Shown: positions 1-5,945 of the stretch, piece after piece
Layout of the letters: each line of letters starts with the position of its first letter
Position numbering within the stretch: the first letter of the stretch is position 1
Source of the DNA: a bacterium
GTDB lineage: Bacteria > Verrucomicrobiota > Verrucomicrobiae > JAJYAR01
Reading direction: 5' to 3'
NCBI GenBank assembly: GCA_021779435.1
Contig: JAJYAR010000020.1
Coordinates: forward strand, 1-15,380
DNA: 15,380 nt
Notes under the pieces: generated by a model
Database searches by the model: none
The model's input: the letters and a program-made list of their open reading frames with translations, nothing else
Told to the model about the DNA's origin: nothing
Translations under genes and position numbers: made by a program

Positions 1-126
1 AGCTGTCTCGAGGAGGAGCCCGAAATTGCGTTCAACGCCGGGACCCACCGCGAGATCATCAAGATGCCGTTCGAGGAATACGCCGAACTCGCGCAGCCGA
101 CCGTGATGGACTTCGTGACTTCCTGA
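1..126 (+). CDS. 3' end of an unrecognised protein
   Basis: Only the last 41 codons are inside the window, ending at a TGA at 124-126. The frame starts at base 1 and is open. The visible tail contains EEEPEIAFNAGTHREIIKMP and ends in VMDFVTS. It is acidic, soluble-looking and has no membrane segment. I do not recognise the family, and nothing downstream suggests co-transcription because the next gene lies on the other strand. That this is a real gene end rests on the open frame running in from the window edge and on the GC-rich palindromes just after the stop. Confidence 0.55.
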   Translation, partial: SCLEEEPEIAFNAGTHREIIKMPFEEYAELAQPTVMDFVTS

Positions 127-153
127 GGGCAGCGCCAAAAATCCCACCGTGAG

Positions 154-183
154 CTCCCCCCCCGGGGGAGGGGGCCGCGGCCC
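154..183 (+). terminator. GC-rich palindromes, possible terminator of the upstream gene
   Basis: Two adjacent palindromes begin 28 bases after the stop codon. The first pairs CTCCCCC (154-160) with GGGGGAG (164-170) around a 3-base loop. The second, GGGCCGCGGCCC (172-183), is self-complementary and is followed by GTTT. The T tract is too short for a classic intrinsic terminator, so this may be only a pause or RNA-stability element. Confidence 0.3.
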
Positions 184-185
184 GT

Positions 186-261
186 TTGTCACCCATTAGG
201 TGACAATGTATCCGGTCCTTCGACGAAGGCTTTGGATACATTGTCATCTGTTGGATGACAA
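186..261. repeat. Three-hairpin palindromic intergenic element
   Basis: The octamer TTGTCAYC or its complement occurs four times in mirrored order. TTGTCACC (186-193) pairs with GGTGACAA (199-206) around a 5-base loop. TTGTCATC (241-248) pairs with GATGACAA (254-261), also around 5 bases. Alternatively, 199-213 pairs with 234-248 over 15 bp with one G-T pair. That stem encloses CCTTCG-A-CGAAGG (217-229). The two end arms therefore compete with the central stem, and the whole element can fold as one long hairpin or as side hairpins. It could be a REP/BIME-like repeat, a bidirectional terminator between the tail-to-tail genes on either side, or a protein-binding site. The structure is directly visible; the role is inference. 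Confidence 0.8.
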
Positions 262-275
262 TCTGCCCGGGCCGG

Positions 276-1043
276 TCAGCTCTTCCGGATGTGGACCCCG
301 CCGTTGACGGTGCTTGCGCTGATTTCGGAGGCGCCGCTGCCGCCGATGGTGCCCCGGACGTGGCGGCCATTCAGCTTGCCCGACACGGTGACGGGGAAAT
401 CGCAATCGACGCCGCCGTTGACGGTGGACGCGTCGAGGGTTCCGGAGGTGTCGGCCGGCAGTGAGAGGGTGACGCCACCGTTGACACTCCTCGCCTTGAT
501 GGTCGCACCGGAAGCCACGGCGATCACGCGGGCGTCGACACCGCCGTTGACGGTGGTGAGGGAGACCGAGCCGGTGACATCGTAGGCGCGCACTCCGCCG
601 TTGACGGAACTGGCGACCGCGCCTCCGCGCGCCCCGGTGATTCTGACCCCGCCATTCACGGTGTGGATGTCCTCGAGGTGTGCGCTTGCGGGCACCGTGA
701 TCAGGAACCGCACATTTGCGCGGATCTCACCGCCACCGAACCACCCCGACTTGCGGCGCGGGAGCTTCACCTCGATGTACGCGCGGTCGGGCGTGCGGTC
801 GATCGTGAGCTGGATGAGCTGCAACTCCTCCTCCGAGCGGGCGCTCTTTTCGCCCTCGATCTTGATCTCGTTTTTGTCCCAGGTCCGCACCTCGATCTCG
901 CCGTTCACATTATGGACCGCGACGGTGCCCGTGGGTGAGAACGAGCCCGACTGGCTGATGGGCTCCTTGAAGGAATAGCTGTCCGCGCGGGCGCAGGCGG
1001 CAGCCAGTGTGGCGGAAAGCAGGGCGGTGATGAGAGTGCGCAT
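276..1043 (-). CDS. Exported DUF4097-type beta-helix (putative adhesin) protein
   Basis: The product is 255 residues. The frame is open further upstream, but I chose the ATG at 1043 because it opens with a signal peptide (MRTLITALLSATLAAACARA, likely cleaved before Asp21). The mature chain has a lead-in segment and then VNG turns at about residues 46, 129, 147, 165, 187, 208 and 246. Most read VNGGV and the first reads VNGEI. The 18-22 residue spacing of the central copies suits the stacked right-handed beta-helix of the DUF4097 'putative adhesin' family. Such proteins are envelope-located and their biochemical role is mostly unknown. No Shine-Dalgarno sequence is visible. The gene is divergent from arsR with a 124-base spacer, so the two could share control. 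Family assignment is fairly sure; adhesin function is only the family label. Confidence 0.8.
   Translation of the reverse strand: MRTLITALLSATLAAACARADSYSFKEPISQSGSFSPTGTVAVHNVNGEIEVRTWDKNEIKIEGEKSARSEEELQLIQLTIDRTPDRAYIEVKLPRRKSGWFGGGEIRANVRFLITVPASAHLEDIHTVNGGVRITGARGGAVASSVNGGVRAYDVTGSVSLTTVNGGVDARVIAVASGATIKARSVNGGVTLSLPADTSGTLDASTVNGGVDCDFPVTVSGKLNGRHVRGTIGGSGASEISASTVNGGVHIRKS
298..663 (-). repeat. Coding repeats for VNGGV turns in the DUF4097 gene
   Basis: On the forward strand the string CCGCCGTTGACGGT, or a near copy, recurs near 298, 412, 541, 595 and 649, with a weaker copy near 473. These are the reverse complement of codons for T-V-N-G-G. The 541, 595 and 649 copies are exactly 54 bases (18 codons) apart. 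DNA identity is high for a protein repeat, suggesting recent internal duplication or gene conversion. Confidence 0.75.
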
Positions 1044-1133
1044 GAGAGGAATCCGTGCTGATCGCGACGCGCGGCCGGCAGGTGGCTGGAATACACGCGG
1101 GCCGGGGCGGAAGTTGCAGCGGAAAGGCTTCTC

Positions 1134-1157
1134 TTGACATTTCGCTAAAAGACGAAA
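1134..1157 (+). promoter_or_regulatory. Putative arsR promoter -35 and operator
   Basis: A perfect TTGACA (1134-1139) is followed directly by the inverted repeat TTTCG (1140-1144), 8 bases, CGAAA (1153-1157). A -10 at the usual spacing would fall near 1156-1162 and is a poor match. If so, the transcript would begin at or next to the ATG at 1168 and be nearly leaderless. ArsR-family repressors typically bind such an AT-rich dyad in their own promoter and leave it when metal binds. The dyad is visible; that it is the ArsR operator is inferred. Confidence 0.5.
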
Positions 1158-1167
1158 CGTTTCCGCC

Positions 1168-1467
1168 ATGAACCTCAACCAGCGCACCGCAGTCTTCAAG
1201 GCGCTCGGCCACCCCGCGCGGCTGCGCATGGTGGATGCGCTTGCCGATGGCGAGAAGTGCGTGTGCGAGCTGGTGGACGTGGCCGGGCTGGCCTGGTCCA
1301 CGGTCTCAAGGCATCTCGCGGTCCTGAAGAGTGCCGGCGTGCTGGAGGACGAGAAACGCGGACAGCAGGTGTTCTACCGGCTGAGGCTCGGCTGCGTCGC
1401 AGACCTCAACCGGTGCCTCGACGGTGACACGGTGTCGCCGCGCAGGACGTCGTGCTGCGGAGCGTGA
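1168..1467 (+). CDS. ArsR/SmtB-family metal-responsive repressor
   Basis: This is a 99-residue winged-helix repressor, typical in length for ArsR/SmtB. The opening KALGHPARLRMVDALADGEK is the family signature, followed by a helix-turn-helix (LAWSTVSRHLAVLKSAG, about residues 41-57) and a wing (EDEKRGQQVFYRL). Cys31 and Cys33 in CVCEL lie where classic As(III)-sensing ArsR proteins carry their cysteine pair. Extra cysteines occur at 76, 83, 96 and 97. Such proteins repress their own operon until a soft metal or metalloid binds. It is the first gene of the operon and an inverted repeat overlaps its promoter. The inducer cannot be read from sequence; arsenite or another thiophilic ion is my inference. 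Confidence 0.9.
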   Translation: MNLNQRTAVFKALGHPARLRMVDALADGEKCVCELVDVAGLAWSTVSRHLAVLKSAGVLEDEKRGQQVFYRLRLGCVADLNRCLDGDTVSPRRTSCCGA

Positions 1468-1485
1468 CGGACGCAGGTTTTTTTT
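1455..1485 (+). terminator. Weak hairpin plus 8-T run between arsR and the permease gene
   Basis: CTGCG (1455-1459) can pair with CGCAG (1472-1476). An overlapping alternative pairs GCGT (1462-1465) with ACGC (1471-1474). A run of eight T bases (1478-1485) follows. The stem is short, so this looks more like a leaky terminator or attenuator that would let arsR be transcribed more than the genes after it. Confidence 0.35.
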
Positions 1486-1511
1486 GGCCCGTTATTTCGT
1501 CAAACATACAA

Positions 1512-2549
1512 ATGACTTTCCAGCGGCAGTCCCTTCCATCCTCCCGCACCTCGCTCGTGCTCGTCGCGTTCGTCGCCTGGGTCGCCCTTTATTGGAGCCT
1601 CGCGCCGATCGTTCACTGGCTCACTTACCACCTCCTGGCGTTCACCCCGGGTACGAGGTTCGGCGCCGCTGCCGAGTTCTTCGTCTTCGAAGTGCCCAAG
1701 GTGCTGCTGCTCCTGACTGCCGTGGTGTTCGGCGTTGGAATCGTCCGCAGCCACTTCACGCCCGAACGGACCCGTGCGCTGCTTGCCGGGCGCCGCGAGT
1801 TCGGAGGAAACGTGCTCGCCGCGCTTCTTGGCGTGGTGACGCCGTTCTGCTCGTGCTCGGCCGTTCCGCTGTTCATCGGCTTCGTGACGACCGGCGTACC
1901 GCTGGGCGTGACGTTCTCGTTCCTCGTGTCGGCCCCGATGGTGAATGAGGTCGCGTTGGTGCTGCTGTTCGGGCTCTTCGGTTGGAAGGTGGCCCTGATG
2001 TATCTAGCGACCGGGCTGACCATTGCCCTTCTTGCCGGCTGGGTCATCGGGCGGCTGCGGCTGGAACGCTGGGTTGAGCCGTGGGTGTACGAGAACGGAG
2101 GCGCTGTCACCGCTGCAACAACCGGGAAGCTCGGCTGGGACGAGCGGCTCGACGCGGGATTCGCCGCCGTGCGGGAGATCGTGGGGAAGGTCTGGCCCTA
2201 TGTGATCGCCGGCATCGCCGTCGGCGCCGGCATACACGGTTACGTGCCCGAGAACTTCATGGCCTCCCTCATGGGGCGCGATGCCTGGTGGTCCGTGCCT
2301 GTCGCCGTCCTGATCGGGGTGCCGATGTATTCGAATGCCGCCGGTATCATCCCCATCGTGCAGGCCCTTCTCGGAAAGGGCGCTGCGCTCGGCACGGTGC
2401 TCGCCTTCATGATGGCCGTGATCGGACTTTCGCTTCCGGAGGCCATGATCCTGCGAAAAGTCCTCACGCTCCGGTTGCTCGCCGTGTTCTTTGGCGTCGT
2501 GGCGACGGGGATCGTTCTCGTCGGGTTCCTTTTCAACGCGCTCCTGTGA
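1512..2549 (+). CDS. Permease of the COG0701/PF03773 (ArsP-like) family
   Basis: The product is a 345-residue integral membrane protein with about eight hydrophobic segments. The first family hallmark is TPFCSCSAVPLFIGF, with Cys113 and Cys115 in a conserved PFCSCS motif. SAPMVNEVALVLLFGLFGWK follows. The second half carries the matching repeat (GVPMYSNAAGIIPIVQALL and LSLPEAMILRKV). Some members of this family (ArsP) export trivalent organoarsenicals; others are uncharacterised. I chose the ATG at 1512 rather than an upstream in-frame ATG at 1452, which lies inside arsR and would add a poorly hydrophobic leader. There is no clear Shine-Dalgarno sequence. Its place between arsR and a CxxC thioredoxin-like gene supports efflux of a thiol-reactive substrate. 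The substrate is unproven. Confidence 0.85.
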   Translation: MTFQRQSLPSSRTSLVLVAFVAWVALYWSLAPIVHWLTYHLLAFTPGTRFGAAAEFFVFEVPKVLLLLTAVVFGVGIVRSHFTPERTRALLAGRREFGGNVLAALLGVVTPFCSCSAVPLFIGFVTTGVPLGVTFSFLVSAPMVNEVALVLLFGLFGWKVALMYLATGLTIALLAGWVIGRLRLERWVEPWVYENGGAVTAATTGKLGWDERLDAGFAAVREIVGKVWPYVIAGIAVGAGIHGYVPENFMASLMGRDAWWSVPVAVLIGVPMYSNAAGIIPIVQALLGKGAALGTVLAFMMAVIGLSLPEAMILRKVLTLRLLAVFFGVVATGIVLVGFLFNALL

Positions 2550-2569
2550 GCGCGCGGACTTCCTCACTC

Positions 2570-2812
2570 ATGAAAACAATCGAAATCCTGGGAGGCGGCT
2601 GTGCGAAATGCCAGCAGCTCCACGCAAACGCCGAGGCAGCCGCCAAGGCCCTCAACCTCGAGTACCGCATCGAGAAGATCACGGACTTCCGCGAGATCGC
2701 GAAACGCGGCGTGCTCACGACTCCGGGCCTCGCTGTCGACGGCGTCGTGCAAAGCGCCGGCAAGCTCCTGACGTCGGAGCAGATCAAAGCGCTTCTCTCG
2801 CACCAGTCATGA
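2570..2812 (+). CDS. Small thioredoxin-like protein (TM0996/MTH895 family)
   Basis: The product is 80 residues, the usual length for this mini-thioredoxin family. The redox motif is CAKC (Cys11, Cys14) after the first strand MKTIEILGGG. The cis-proline site is TTPGLAVDG (Pro52), and KLLTSEQIKALL is the final helix. No signal peptide is present, so it is cytoplasmic. Members are commonly found next to COG0701 permeases and may hand electrons or a bound metal(loid) to the partner. The permease stop is 20 bases upstream. The stop overlaps the next start as ATGA (2809-2812), implying translational coupling. The family call is firm; the partner role is inferred from position. Confidence 0.88.
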   Translation: MKTIEILGGGCAKCQQLHANAEAAAKALNLEYRIEKITDFREIAKRGVLTTPGLAVDGVVQSAGKLLTSEQIKALLSHQS

Positions 2813-3585
2813 ACCGCCTCGACATTGGCTTCGTTGGCGGCGGCCGTATCGCGCGCATCATCCTGTCCGGCTGGCAAAAGGCGGGGTTGCGGCCCGCGAC
2901 TGTCGTGGTCGCGGATCCCAATCCTGCTTCGCTGGCCCGGCTGAAGGAGCGTTTCCCGCATGTGGAGACGACGTCGGATGTTGCGGCGGCCGCGGCTCGG
3001 GACGTCGTGTTTCTGGCGACGCACCCGCCGTCACTGGCCGACGCCGCATCGCGCATTGCCGGGTCTCTCAGGCCCGACTCGATCCTGGTGTCGCTCGCGC
3101 CGAAGTTCACGATCGCGAAGCTCGCGTCGTTGCTCGGGGGCTTTGGTCGCATCGTCCGCAGCAATCCAAACGCGCCGTCCATCGTGGGAGCGGGCTTCAA
3201 TCCGCTCGTGTTCGCACCCGGCCTCACCGGCGACGACCGTGCAAAGGTAAGGTCCCTGTTCGTGCCGCTCGGCGACTGTCCCGAGATGGCGGAGGAGAAG
3301 ATCGAGGCATTCGCGGTGTTCACCGCGATGGGGCCGACGTATCTATGGTTCCAGATGCAGGCGTTGCGCGAAGTTGCGGTCTCCTGTGGTCTCAGTGCGG
3401 AGGAGGCGGACCTCGGGCTCGAGCGGATGGTGAGTGGTGCTGCGCGCACGCTGGTCGGCTCCGGTTTGTCATCGACGGAGGTGATGGACCTGGTGCCCGT
3501 GAAACCGCTTGCCGAGATGGAGCCGCAGGTCCTCGAGCATTACCGCACGCGAATCCCTGCGCTCTTCGAGAAGATCAGGCCATGA
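2809..3585 (+). CDS. ProC-like NAD(P)-binding oxidoreductase
   Basis: The product is 258 residues, close to pyrroline-5-carboxylate reductase length. The N-terminus is a Rossmann fold with GFVGGGRIARI (residues 7-17). The acidic residue after strand 2 (VVVADPNP) would contact the ribose. RSNPNAPSIVGAG (residues 118-129) corresponds to the RxMPN region of P5C reductase, with Ser replacing Met, and FVPLGDC to its following strand. The C-terminal helices resemble the P5CR dimerisation domain, but the usual SPGGTT-type signature is absent (VMDLVPVKPLAEMEP instead), so proline synthesis is doubtful. The start overlaps the thioredoxin-like gene's stop, and its own stop overlaps the sigma-factor start; both are ATGA. 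A role in reducing or detecting a metabolite linked to the operon's stress is possible but unknown. Confidence 0.8.
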   Translation: MNRLDIGFVGGGRIARIILSGWQKAGLRPATVVVADPNPASLARLKERFPHVETTSDVAAAAARDVVFLATHPPSLADAASRIAGSLRPDSILVSLAPKFTIAKLASLLGGFGRIVRSNPNAPSIVGAGFNPLVFAPGLTGDDRAKVRSLFVPLGDCPEMAEEKIEAFAVFTAMGPTYLWFQMQALREVAVSCGLSAEEADLGLERMVSGAARTLVGSGLSSTEVMDLVPVKPLAEMEPQVLEHYRTRIPALFEKIRP

Positions 3586-4577
3586 CAAGCGAAGGGATCT
3601 CCCTGCGGCAGTTGTATGAGGAGCATCGGCCGGCACTCCGCCGGCTCATATCGCGCCTTGTGCCCGAGGCCGAGGTCGATGACGTGCTTCAACTCGCCCT
3701 GGTGAAGGCATCGGATGCGCTCGGATCCTTTCGAAACGAGGCGGACGTCGGAACGTGGCTCCATCGGATCGCCCGAAACGCAGCTCTCGATCACCTGCGC
3801 AGCCGTCAGCACAGGCAGGCACGGGTAACGGCGGCGTTGCAGTCCATCGCCTCTGACGAAGGCCCGGCTCCCGCCGCGATCATCGAGCCACCGGTCGGAC
3901 CGCGCGCCCTCGAAACACGTGAGATGGGCGGCTGCGTGCGCGAGCATGTCGACCGGCTGGGGCTGGAACAGCGGCGGGTTCTTGAGCTGAAGGATGTGGA
4001 GGGCCGCACAAATCCCGAGATCGCCGCGTTGCTCGGTGTGTCGGTGGCGACGGTGAAGATTCGTCTGCACCGCGCGCGGGCGGCGCTGCGCAGGTCGCTT
4101 TCCGAGGGGTGCGATTTCTATCGGAACGAAGGAGGCAATCTTGCCTGTGATCGGAGGAGCGAGCCGGCGGGTGTATCCCTTCGGCAGACAACCTCGTCCA
4201 AGGGAGCGGAGCCTGAAGTCGGAACACCTCGTTCCGGGCCATCGGGCGACCATCAAACAACAATGAACACTGCATCCTCCAACTCCTCCTGCGGCTGCTC
4301 GGCAGCCGCTCCTTCGGATAGCTTGTACACGGCGATCGCCGCGGAATTTGTCGCGATCGGCGCCGCAATTGGCGCCAACTGCGAGCCCTGCCTCCGCTTT
4401 CATGTGCGCGAAGCGCTGAAGGTGGGCATCCCGGCCGAGGATATCGCCCGGGCGGTTGCCACCGCCGAGCAGGTGAAGGCGACTCCGGCGAAAAACATCT
4501 CGAGCCTGGCGGCGCGGCTTGTCGGCGGCGGCGCGGAAGCGGCGGCACCGGCCTCCGCGTGCGGTTGCGCCGGCTGA
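3582..4577 (+). CDS. ECF-like sigma-70 factor fused in frame to an AhpD/CMD domain
   Basis: This is one uninterrupted 331-codon frame from the ATG at 3582. Residues 8-75 are sigma region 2 (LRQLYEEHRPALRRLI, then VDDVLQLALVKASDAL and TWLHRIARNAALDHLRSR). Residues 118-172 are sigma region 4 (LEQRRVLELKDVEGRTNPEI, then VATVKIRLHRARAALRR). The sigma part ends in a Cys-containing tail, GCDFYRNEGGNLACDRR (Cys177, Cys189). A low-complexity linker of about 35 residues follows. From Met228 comes a carboxymuconolactone-decarboxylase-like domain with NCEPCLRFH (Cys267, Cys270, His274), the CxxCxxxH spacing of AhpD. CGC flanks that domain at both ends (237-239 and 327-329). Most ECF factors stop near residue 190, so the fusion may be a lost stop codon, or the second part may also start on its own at 4263. 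No anti-sigma gene is visible. Confidence 0.75.
   Translation: MTSEGISLRQLYEEHRPALRRLISRLVPEAEVDDVLQLALVKASDALGSFRNEADVGTWLHRIARNAALDHLRSRQHRQARVTAALQSIASDEGPAPAAIIEPPVGPRALETREMGGCVREHVDRLGLEQRRVLELKDVEGRTNPEIAALLGVSVATVKIRLHRARAALRRSLSEGCDFYRNEGGNLACDRRSEPAGVSLRQTTSSKGAEPEVGTPRSGPSGDHQTTMNTASSNSSCGCSAAAPSDSLYTAIAAEFVAIGAAIGANCEPCLRFHVREALKVGIPAEDIARAVATAEQVKATPAKNISSLAARLVGGGAEAAAPASACGCAG
4263..4577 (+). other. CMD/AhpD-like domain with possible independent start
   Basis: An in-frame ATG at 4263 would give a 104-residue free-standing protein of normal CMD/AhpD-like size, beginning MNTASSNSSCGCS. No convincing Shine-Dalgarno sequence precedes it, but the same is true of most starts in this window. 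The domain has the CxxCxxxH catalytic pattern of AhpD alkylhydroperoxidases and a CGC cluster at each end, which could bind a soft metal. The preceding linker DNA (about 4155-4262) reads like non-coding spacer that happens to lack an in-frame stop. Confidence 0.5.
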
Positions 4578-4605
4578 GGCGGGTCCGACTGTCGCGGGGC
4601 CCGCA

Positions 4606-4623
4606 GCGGCGCACTGTCGCCGC
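4606..4623. terminator. GC hairpin between the converging operon and tRNA gene
   Basis: GCGGCG (4606-4611) and CGCCGC (4618-4623) form a perfect 6-bp stem around CACTGT. It lies 28 bases past the CMD stop and about 43 bases past the tRNA 3' end, between the converging transcripts. No T tract follows on either strand, so termination is only a suggestion. Confidence 0.3.
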
Positions 4624-4666
4624 CGGTGCCTCGCGCACGGTCCCGGCACACCCGGGCAGGAGAGAT

Positions 4667-4749
4667 TGCCCGGAGCGGGGATCGAACCCGCACTTCCTTG
4701 CGGAAATCGGATTTTAAGTCCGAAGCGTCTACCATTCCGCCATCCGGGC
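4667..4749 (-). tRNA. tRNA-Leu(UAA)
   Basis: Read on the reverse strand, the acceptor arms GCCCGGA (4749-4743) and TCCGGGC (4674-4668) pair perfectly, with discriminator A at 4667. The anticodon stem CGGA/UCCG closes the 7-base loop CUUAAAA, giving anticodon UAA. A long variable arm (UUUCCGCAAGGAAGU) marks it as class II, which fits leucine. The T arm is GCGGG-UUCGAUC-CCCGC. The 3' CCA is not encoded (ATC follows), so it must be added enzymatically. The length of 83 bases is normal for tRNA-Leu. Confidence 0.96.
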
Positions 4750-5015
4750 GCCGAGAAGTTCGCAAATTGACGAAAATGGAAGCCGGGGCGAGTTCGATCT
4801 CTGCTGAGCAATAGGTGCGGAGTGTCGCGACTGCGGGAAGGCCTCGCCTGCCAAGCCTTTCTTATGCAAGCGGCTGCGTCTCAGTAGATGAAGTTTTAGC
4901 CCTCCCTCGTAACCCGAGTTCCGGAAACCCAACGATTAGAAAAATCTCAGGCTGCATCACATTCCAGCCAAACTGCTCGTTTTTTGCTTTCCGCGTTGCG
5001 CGGGTTGACATTCGC

Positions 5016-5945
5016 ATGATGCACTCGCCGGAAATGGATCCGCGAGAACCCTCCGCTCAACATAGTCGTGCGCTCGTCGCACAGTTGAAGCGCTCGCAGA
5101 TCTATCGCGACTACGAGCAGGCGTTTCGGGACACGACGGGGTTGCCCATTGCGCTCAGGCCGATCGAGGCGTTTGACCTGCCGCATCATGGCGACCCGAA
5201 GGAAAATCCGTTTTGCTCGCTGATGGCGGGCGCCAACCACACGTGCGCCGCCTGCCTGCAGCTGCAGAAGCGGGTGGAGGAGGAGGCACGCCTGGCACCC
5301 AAGACGCTGAAATGCTTTGCGGGCATGTGCGATTCCGCGGTGCCGGTGCGCGTGGGGGAGAACCTGATCGCGTTCCTGCAGACCGGTCAGATCATGGTCC
5401 AGGCGCCGACGCATTCGCAATTCGACCGGACGGCCCGCCAGCTGTTGAAGTGGGGCGGGGAGATCGACGTGAAGCAGCTCGAGGAGGCGTATTTTCAGAC
5501 CCGCGTCATCACGAAGAAGCAGTACGAGTCGATCCTGCGCCTGCTGACGATCTTTGCGCAGCATCTCTCCACGCTCAGCAACGAGCTCATGGTGAAGGAG
5601 GCGGCCGCGGAGTCGCCGCCGGTCGCAAAGGCCCGCTTGTTCATCGCGGAGCACCAGTCGGAGGAGCTGTCACTCGCCCAGGTCGCGCAATCGGTGAACA
5701 TGAGCGCGTTCTATTTCTGCAAGATGTTCAAGAAGGCCACGGGCATGACCTTCACCGACTATCTTGCCCGCGTGCGCGTGGAGAAGGTGAAGAACCTCCT
5801 GCTCAACCCGCACAAGCGCGTCAGCGAGGCCGCCTACGAGGCCGGCTTTCAGTCCCTCTCGCAGTTCAACCGCGTGTTCCGCCGCATCGCCGGCGAGTCG
5901 CCGTCCGCCTACCGCGACCGGCTGCACGGCGCCGGCAAGGCCTGA
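5016..5945 (+). CDS. AraC-family regulator with PocR sensory domain
   Basis: The product is 309 residues if started at the first of two adjacent ATGs (5016, 5019); an ATG at 5034 is also possible. The frame opens earlier (4815), but that part is low in coding character. Residues about 25-180 form a PocR-type ligand-binding domain (LKRSQIYRDYEQAFRDTTG, then NPFCSLMAGANHTCAACLQL and KCFAGMCDSAVPV). Its five cysteines (67, 77, 80, 100, 105) are typical of the domain and could hold a metal or a redox-active group. Residues about 208-305 are two AraC helix-turn-helix units (LSLAQVAQSVNMSAFYFCKM and RVSEAAYEAGFQSLSQFNRV). In this protein class the domain senses small molecules. No target genes can be named. 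The 266 bases upstream, back to the tRNA, show no convincing promoter. Confidence 0.88.
   Translation: MMHSPEMDPREPSAQHSRALVAQLKRSQIYRDYEQAFRDTTGLPIALRPIEAFDLPHHGDPKENPFCSLMAGANHTCAACLQLQKRVEEEARLAPKTLKCFAGMCDSAVPVRVGENLIAFLQTGQIMVQAPTHSQFDRTARQLLKWGGEIDVKQLEEAYFQTRVITKKQYESILRLLTIFAQHLSTLSNELMVKEAAAESPPVAKARLFIAEHQSEELSLAQVAQSVNMSAFYFCKMFKKATGMTFTDYLARVRVEKVKNLLLNPHKRVSEAAYEAGFQSLSQFNRVFRRIAGESPSAYRDRLHGAGKA

Noticed and set aside
59..370. Reverse frame of 103 codons over the palindromic element
   Set aside because: Crosses the hairpins and the DUF4097 gene end; low-complexity translation.
3540..4811. Reverse-strand frame of 423 codons covering the sigma gene and tRNA
   Set aside because: It reads through a clear tRNA gene and opposite two recognisable domains.
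5005..5010. TTGACA just before the PocR/AraC start
   Set aside because: Too close to the ATG at 5016, and no -10 at the right distance (5027-5033).
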